A stretch of 10,907 bases of DNA from an uncultured Oscillospiraceae bacterium (lineage in GTDB: Bacteria > Bacillota > Clostridia > Oscillospirales > Oscillospiraceae): the NCBI GenBank assembly GCA_934636305.1, contig CAKUAM010000068.1, positions 1 through 10,907 of the forward strand, in the 5' to 3' direction. The notes under the pieces are model-generated. The model saw only the letters and a program-made list of their open reading frames with translations. It was not told where the DNA came from and did not search any database. How positions within the stretch are numbered: the stretch's first letter is position 1; each line of letters starts with the position of its first letter. Below are positions 6,751 through 10,907 of this stretch, piece after piece. The position numbers were made by a program, and so were the translations under genes.

Positions 6751-7515
6751 ATGCGCAATATTGCCCTGACACTCAAATATCTCGGCACGGCCTACCATGG
6801 CTGGCAGGTGCAGAAAACGGTCGTCACGGTCGGTCAGACGCTGGAGGAGGCTGCTGCGGCTGTCGTTGGCCATCCGGTTCATATGACCGGCTGCGGCCGG
6901 ACGGATGCCGGCGTGCACGCCAAGGTCTATGTTGCCAATTTCCGCACCAGCGCGCGCATTCCGTGTGACAGGCTCCCATATGCGCTCAATACGCATCTGC
7001 CGGAGGATATTGTTGTGACGGGCGCGATGGAGGTGCATGACGATTTCAACGCCATCGGCTCGTGTGCGCGGAAGGAATACACCTATCTGATTTATAATTC
7101 GTCCATTCGAGACCCGTTTTATGTTAACCGAGCGTGGTTCTACCCAAAGCATCTCGATGAGTGCGTGATGCAGCGTGCGGCGGACTGTTTTGTCGGTACG
7201 CATGATTTTGCGGCTGTCCGCTCGGTCGGCACGGATGTCAAATCCACGGTGCGGACGGTGTATTATTACAAGATTGCGCGCAGCGGGGATCTGATTTCCC
7301 TTCGTGTGTGCGCCAACGGATTTCTCTATAACATGGCGCGGGCCATGGCCGGCACATGCGTATATGCTGCCGAGGGGAAGTTCCAGCCGGAGGAGGTATC
7401 GAGGATCCTGCTCGGCGGGGACCGGACCGCCGCCGGCCCGACGGTGCCGCCGGGCGGGCTGTATATGACGAAGCTGTGGTATGACGATGGGAAGGCGGTT
7501 TTTCATGTCGGATAA
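6751..7515 (+). CDS. truA: tRNA pseudouridine(38-40) synthase TruA
   Basis: A 254-residue enzyme that converts uridines 38, 39 and 40 of the tRNA anticodon arm to pseudouridine in the cytoplasm. The catalytic motif GCGRTDAGVHA spans residues 47-57, with nucleophile Asp52. Other family marks are LPYALNTHLP (75-84), RKEYTYLIYNS (107-117), FVGTHDFAA (147-155), NGFLYNMARAMAGT (189-202) and the C-terminal PPGGLYM (233-239). Length fits the family. An AAAGGG Shine-Dalgarno (6736-6741) precedes the ATG; a nearby ATG at 6746 is out of frame. It follows ecfT by 21 bases and overlaps the next gene by 11 bases. The ecf-truA linkage is common in Firmicutes, although the usual adjoining ribosomal-protein genes are not present here. 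Confidence 0.96.
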   Translation: MRNIALTLKYLGTAYHGWQVQKTVVTVGQTLEEAAAAVVGHPVHMTGCGRTDAGVHAKVYVANFRTSARIPCDRLPYALNTHLPEDIVVTGAMEVHDDFNAIGSCARKEYTYLIYNSSIRDPFYVNRAWFYPKHLDECVMQRAADCFVGTHDFAAVRSVGTDVKSTVRTVYYYKIARSGDLISLRVCANGFLYNMARAMAGTCVYAAEGKFQPEEVSRILLGGDRTAAGPTVPPGGLYMTKLWYDDGKAVFHVG

Positions 7516-8668
7516 TGTTTCCCAGCTGCATGCGCCGCGGAAAAAGGGAGTGTGGAAGAAGCTGCTTCTGTTCGGGCTGCTGCTTGTGCTGGTGGCCGGA
7601 GGCGCTGCGGTCTATGTGTTCCGGGATCAGCTGAATCTCGACGCGCTGCAGCGCTATGTGCGTTATCTGAATGTTTCAGACGACAGCAAAACGGGCAGGT
7701 TTATCTATGACGAAAGCAACTCCAACCAGTATGCCGCGCTCTCGGGCGGGCTTGCCGTTGCGTCGGCCACAGGACTGAGTCTATATGACAAGGACGGTGT
7801 GCAGACAGCTGCTATTCAGCAGGCGATGACGTCGCCGGTGCTGATTTCGGGCGGGGATGTGGCGCTGGCCTATGACGCGGGCGGCTATTACCTGATGGCA
7901 GCCAGCCAGAAGAAGGGGCAGCTGCTCTCGCTTACGGCGCAAAAGCCGGTGGTTGACGCGGATATCGCGTCGGACGGCAGCATCTGTTATCTGTCAGCTG
8001 AGAGCGGCTATAAATCTGTCCTGTATGTCTATGATTCGTCCCAGACGCTCATTTACCGGTGGCTCTCGTCAAGCCAGTACCTGATGTGCTGTACGGTGAG
8101 CACCAATGGCAAGTATGCGGCTGCGGCTGTTCTTGGCCAGCAGGATGGCATGTTCGAATCGTCTGTGGCGCTGTTCCGCACGGATGCGGAGCAGATCCAG
8201 CGCACCATCCCGGTCGGCAATGATCTTATTTATGATCTGCACTTTGTTTCGGACAGTCTGCTGTGCGCCATCTGCGAAAACGGCGTTTATTTCTATGATC
8301 TTGACGGTCAGCGGCAGGGCGCATATGCATTCGAGGGTGCCTATCTCAAGGATTACACGGTGTCCGGCAGCAGCTTTGTGACGCTGGTGATGAACCTCTA
8401 CAAGGCGGGCAACCAGTATTCTGTGCTGACGCTCGGCTATGACGGGAGCGTGCTTGGCACGCAGGAGCTTTCAGACCAGATCCTGGACATTTCAGCCAAC
8501 GGCAAATATCTTTCGCTTCTGACCAGCACCTCTGTCTGCATCTACGACCAGACGCTGCAGGAATATGATGTCTCGGATAATACGACCGGTGCAACGGGGG
8601 TCGTTATGCGGCCGGACGGGACGGTGCTGCTGCTGGCCAACGGCCATGGCACGCTGTATGTGCCGTAG
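7505..8668 (+). CDS. DUF5711 family protein, membrane-anchored with predicted beta-propeller
   Basis: A 387-residue protein of unknown function resembling the DUF5711 family of clostridia. A basic N-terminus (PRKKGVWKK, 11-19) precedes a single membrane helix (about 20-38), so the rest probably lies outside the cytoplasmic membrane. From about residue 65 it consists of repeated short beta-strand units with turns such as SLYDKDG (92-98), STNGKYAAAAV (199-209), FYDLDGQ (263-269), SANGKYLSLL (330-339) and MRPDGTVLLL (368-377), the pattern of a WD40/YVTN-like propeller. No catalytic motif is recognised. The ATG at 7505 is preferred over in-frame ATGs at 7481 and 7487 because a GGGAAGGCGG stretch (7489-7498) lies just before it. 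It overlaps truA by 11 bases and is the last gene of the operon. The DUF name is by remembered resemblance. Confidence 0.8.
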   Translation: MSDNVSQLHAPRKKGVWKKLLLFGLLLVLVAGGAAVYVFRDQLNLDALQRYVRYLNVSDDSKTGRFIYDESNSNQYAALSGGLAVASATGLSLYDKDGVQTAAIQQAMTSPVLISGGDVALAYDAGGYYLMAASQKKGQLLSLTAQKPVVDADIASDGSICYLSAESGYKSVLYVYDSSQTLIYRWLSSSQYLMCCTVSTNGKYAAAAVLGQQDGMFESSVALFRTDAEQIQRTIPVGNDLIYDLHFVSDSLLCAICENGVYFYDLDGQRQGAYAFEGAYLKDYTVSGSSFVTLVMNLYKAGNQYSVLTLGYDGSVLGTQELSDQILDISANGKYLSLLTSTSVCIYDQTLQEYDVSDNTTGATGVVMRPDGTVLLLANGHGTLYVP

Positions 8669-8692
8669 CGGCGCCGCAAATCGCCATAAATT

Positions 8693-8719
8693 TTCTGCAA
8701 AACGTTTACAATTCTGCAA
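8693..8719 (+). repeat. Direct repeat TTCTGCAA x2 upstream of the clp promoter
   Basis: TTCTGCAA occurs at 8693-8700 and again at 8712-8719, 19 bases apart start to start, or nearly two helical turns. The second copy touches the proposed -35 of the clp promoter. Repeats on one face of the helix at a promoter suggest an operator, but an 8-mer repeat could also arise by chance in a spacer of this size. Confidence 0.4.
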
Positions 8720-8747
8720 TGATACGACGGCGCGCCTGTGTTATACT
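8719..8747 (+). promoter_or_regulatory. clpE: Extended -10 promoter of the Clp ATPase gene
   Basis: TATACT (8742-8747) is preceded by the extended -10 element TGT (8739-8741) and, with a 17-base spacer, by ATGATA (8719-8724, 4 of 6). Start of transcription is expected near 8754, giving a leader of about 32 nt. Neither CtsR heptad repeats nor a CIRCE inverted repeat is seen in 8669-8785, the whole spacer before the gene. Confidence 0.6.
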
Positions 8748-8785
8748 CTTTAGAAAGCAAACGCATGTAAGGAGATACAACCTCT

Positions 8786-10907
8786 ATGAAACCGACTTTA
8801 TGCTCAAGATGCAAAAAGAATCTTGCAGTGATTTTTATAACAAAAATTGACGGGGGAAAGACCATCAACGAGGGACTTTGCCTCAAATGCGCAAAGGAAA
8901 TGGGCATCAAGCCTGTTGACGATATGATTGAGCGCATGGGCCTGTCCGAGGATGATCTGGAAAATCTCAACGGCGAAATGACGGAGGCCATGAACGGCCT
9001 TGAGGGGCTGCTTGGCCAGGGCCAGACGGACGGCGAGGGCGACGAGGAGGAGAACGACAGCCAGACGGCCACGTTCCCGTTCCTCAATAAGCTCTTTGGC
9101 AATGCCGGCGCGCAGGAGAATCTGCCGACCGCACCCGAGCCGGAAAAGACGGAGAGCCGCCAGAGAAACGGCGATAAGCCCAACGGCTCCAAGAACAAAA
9201 AGCATAAATTTCTGGACACCTACTGCCAGAACCTGACGCAGAAGGCGCGCGACGGCAAGCTTGACGGCATCATTGGCCGCGAGGAGGAGCTGGAGCGCGT
9301 GATCCAGATTCTCAACCGCCGGCAGAAGAACAATCCCTGCCTCATTGGCGAGCCGGGCGTCGGCAAGACGGCCATCGCCGAGGGCCTTGCGCAGAAGATT
9401 GCGGCCAAGGAGGTTCCGTACAAGCTGCAAAGCAAAGAGGTCTACCTGATGGACCTGACGGCGCTTGTTGCCGGGACGCAGTTCCGGGGCCAGTTTGAAA
9501 GCCGGATGAAGGGCCTTATTGAGGAGGTCAAGAAGCTCGGCAATGTGATTCTTGTGATCGATGAGGTGCACAATCTTGTCGGTGCGGGCGACGCGGAGGG
9601 CTCCATGAACGCGGCCAACATCCTGAAGCCTGCGCTTTCGCGCGGCGAGATTCAGGTCATCGGTGCAACCACGTTCAATGAATACCGCAAGCACATCGAA
9701 AAGGATGCGGCGCTTGAGCGCCGGTTCCAGCCGGTGACGGTTGCAGAGCCGACCATTGAGCAGTCTGTCGCCATCATCCGCGGCATTTCGCACTATTATG
9801 AGGCATTCCACGGCGTTGTCATCACGCCGGAGATTGCACGGCAGGCCGTTCTGCTTTCAGAACGCTATATTACCGACCGTTTCCTGCCGGATAAGGCAAT
9901 TGACCTCATTGATGAGGCCTGCTCGGATGTGAACCTGAAGAACAAGAACATCGGCAAGCTGGAGGCACTCAAAAAAGAGCACGCCGACTATGATGTGGAG
10001 CTGAACATGCTCACGGAGAATGCAGAAAAGACGCAGGAGGATTACGCCCGCATGGCGGAGCTGCGCAGCCGCAATCTGCAGCTGGATTCTGAGATTTTTG
10101 CGCTTGAGGCCGAGCCGAAGCCTGTGCTGACGATCGACAATCTGGCGCGCATCATTGAGCTCTGGACGAAGATTCCGGCCAGCAAGATCCGCGCGCAGGA
10201 ATATGAGCAGCTGCTTAATCTGGACGCGCAGCTCAAAAAGCATATTGTCGGGCAGGATGAGGCCATTGCGTCTGTTGTGTCGGCTATCCGCCGCTCACGC
10301 GTTGGAATCCAGACGAAAAAGCACCCGGTGTCGTTTATCTTCGTTGGCTCGACCGGCGTGGGCAAGACAGAGCTTGTCAAATGCCTGGCCAGCGAAATGT
10401 TTGAATCGGTGGAGTCGCTCATCCGGCTGGATATGTCCGAGTATATGGAAAAGCACAGCGTGTCGAAGATCATCGGCTCGCCTCCCGGCTATGTCGGCTA
10501 TGACGAAGCCGGACAGCTGACGGAGAAGATCCGCCGCCGCCCGTATTCGGTGATTCTGTTTGACGAGCTGGAGAAGGCGCATCCGGATGTGCTCAATATT
10601 CTGCTGCAGATTCTTGACGACGGCCGCATCACCGACGCACAGGGCCGTGTGGTGAACTTCGAGAACACAATCATTATCATGACCTCCAACGCAGGCTCCA
10701 ACGAAAAGGGCGGCAACGTCGGCTTCAGCCGCAGCCTGACCGAGCAGTCGAAGGAAAAGGCCATGAAGGCTCTGGGCGAGTTCTTGCGGCCGGAGTTTAT
10801 CAACCGTGTTGACGAGATTGTCTGCTTCAATAAGCTCACCGAGGAAAACTTCCGCTCCATTTCCGAGATTATGCTCACCGAGCTCCGGCAGTCGCTGGAG
10901 TCGCGCG
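8786..10907 (+). CDS. clpE: ATP-dependent Clp protease ATP-binding subunit, ClpE-like (3' end beyond window)
   Basis: An open frame of 707 codons that runs off the window; it encodes a two-domain AAA+ unfoldase that feeds proteins to ClpP. Residues 6-35 form a four-cysteine zinc finger (C6-x2-C9-x22-C32-x2-C35) as in ClpE, in place of the double Clp-N domain of ClpC. An acidic, low-complexity linker follows (about 60-138). AAA1 has Walker A GEPGVGKT (188-195), pore loop GTQFRGQFE (230-238), Walker B VILVIDE (254-260) and arginines 312-313. A short charged middle region (about 388-445) contains a UVR-like stretch (417-440). AAA2 has Walker A GSTGVGKT (521-528), pore loop GYVG (568-571), Walker B VILFDE (589-594), sensor Asn635, ClpP-docking VGF (645-647) and arginine finger Arg674. 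AAGGAG (8769-8774) lies 11 bases before the ATG. Only the end of the C-terminal domain is missing. A ClpC-like name is the alternative. Confidence 0.93.
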   Translation, partial: MKPTLCSRCKKNLAVIFITKIDGGKTINEGLCLKCAKEMGIKPVDDMIERMGLSEDDLENLNGEMTEAMNGLEGLLGQGQTDGEGDEEENDSQTATFPFLNKLFGNAGAQENLPTAPEPEKTESRQRNGDKPNGSKNKKHKFLDTYCQNLTQKARDGKLDGIIGREEELERVIQILNRRQKNNPCLIGEPGVGKTAIAEGLAQKIAAKEVPYKLQSKEVYLMDLTALVAGTQFRGQFESRMKGLIEEVKKLGNVILVIDEVHNLVGAGDAEGSMNAANILKPALSRGEIQVIGATTFNEYRKHIEKDAALERRFQPVTVAEPTIEQSVAIIRGISHYYEAFHGVVITPEIARQAVLLSERYITDRFLPDKAIDLIDEACSDVNLKNKNIGKLEALKKEHADYDVELNMLTENAEKTQEDYARMAELRSRNLQLDSEIFALEAEPKPVLTIDNLARIIELWTKIPASKIRAQEYEQLLNLDAQLKKHIVGQDEAIASVVSAIRRSRVGIQTKKHPVSFIFVGSTGVGKTELVKCLASEMFESVESLIRLDMSEYMEKHSVSKIIGSPPGYVGYDEAGQLTEKIRRRPYSVILFDELEKAHPDVLNILLQILDDGRITDAQGRVVNFENTIIIMTSNAGSNEKGGNVGFSRSLTEQSKEKAMKALGEFLRPEFINRVDEIVCFNKLTEENFRSISEIMLTELRQSLESR

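Noticed and set aside
6634..7506. 290-codon minus-strand open frame opposite ecfT and truA
   Set aside because: Antisense to conserved genes, with Arg/His-rich composition typical of shadow frames and no recognisable domain.
8646..8690. Possible intrinsic terminator after the DUF5711 gene (GGCAC/GTGCC, GCGGCGCCGC and GGCG/CGCC pairings)
   Set aside because: The stems are only 4-5 bp or have no room for a loop, and no proper U-tract follows, only ATAAATTTTCTG.
8705..8747. TTTACA (8705-8710) as the -35 for the clp -10 at 8742
   Set aside because: The spacer would be 31 bases, far outside the usable range.
8804..9811. 335-codon open frame on the minus strand opposite the Clp ATPase
   Set aside because: It lies wholly antisense to a gene with all AAA+ motifs intact, its product looks like nothing recognisable, and it has no clear ribosome-binding site. 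GC-rich third positions commonly create such frames.
1..10907. Mobile element, defence island, CRISPR array or biosynthetic cluster
   Set aside because: No transposase, integrase, nuclease, regular repeats or biosynthetic enzymes are seen; every long gene belongs to a core housekeeping family or to DUF5711.

Overview
The window is about 10.9 kb of moderately GC-rich chromosomal DNA from a Gram-positive anaerobe, most likely a clostridial Firmicute of the Oscillospirales/Ruminococcaceae type. This is inferred from GGAGG ribosome-binding sites before nearly every gene, a DUF1292 protein, a ClpE-type Clp ATPase with an N-terminal zinc finger, a DUF5711 protein, and the ecfA1-ecfA2-ecfT-truA order typical of Firmicutes. 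Species cannot be assigned from sequence alone. I see no integrase, transposase, CRISPR array, phage gene or tRNA, and the window reads as core chromosome.

Layout. At the left edge, on the minus strand, is a probable 6S RNA (ssrS) cut by the window start, preceded by a small acidic DUF1292 protein. A non-coding stretch of about 296 bp (458-753) separates these from the plus-strand genes and carries divergent sigma-A-type promoters. From 754 to 8668 seven plus-strand genes are tightly packed with 4-37 bp gaps or short overlaps: a bifunctional class A penicillin-binding protein, an RlmI-like SAM methyltransferase without a PUA domain, EcfA1, EcfA2, EcfT, the tRNA pseudouridine synthase TruA, and a membrane-anchored DUF5711 protein. 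No terminator with a U-tract is visible between them, so they probably form one transcription unit driven from the promoter near 659-687. From 8786 to the right edge runs a Clp ATPase that is open to the end of the window (707 codons visible) and has its own extended -10 promoter.

How the genes work together. EcfA1, EcfA2 and EcfT make the energising module of an energy-coupling-factor (group II) vitamin/metal importer. No substrate-binding S component lies in the window, so S components must be encoded elsewhere. The PBP builds and crosslinks peptidoglycan. The methyltransferase and TruA modify nucleic acids (RNA by family inference). The Clp ATPase unfolds substrates for ClpP, and its VGF ClpP-docking tripeptide is visible. 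6S RNA, if correctly called, regulates RNA polymerase holoenzyme globally.

Novelty. I see no convincing undescribed multi-gene system. The points most worth a second look are the partial 6S RNA, a dyad over the -10 of the PBP operon promoter, an 8-bp direct repeat at the clp promoter where no CtsR or CIRCE operator is visible, a duplicated paired-cysteine motif in the PBP C-terminal region, the missing catalytic cysteine in the RlmI-like methyltransferase, and a hairpin whose loop holds the PBP stop codon.
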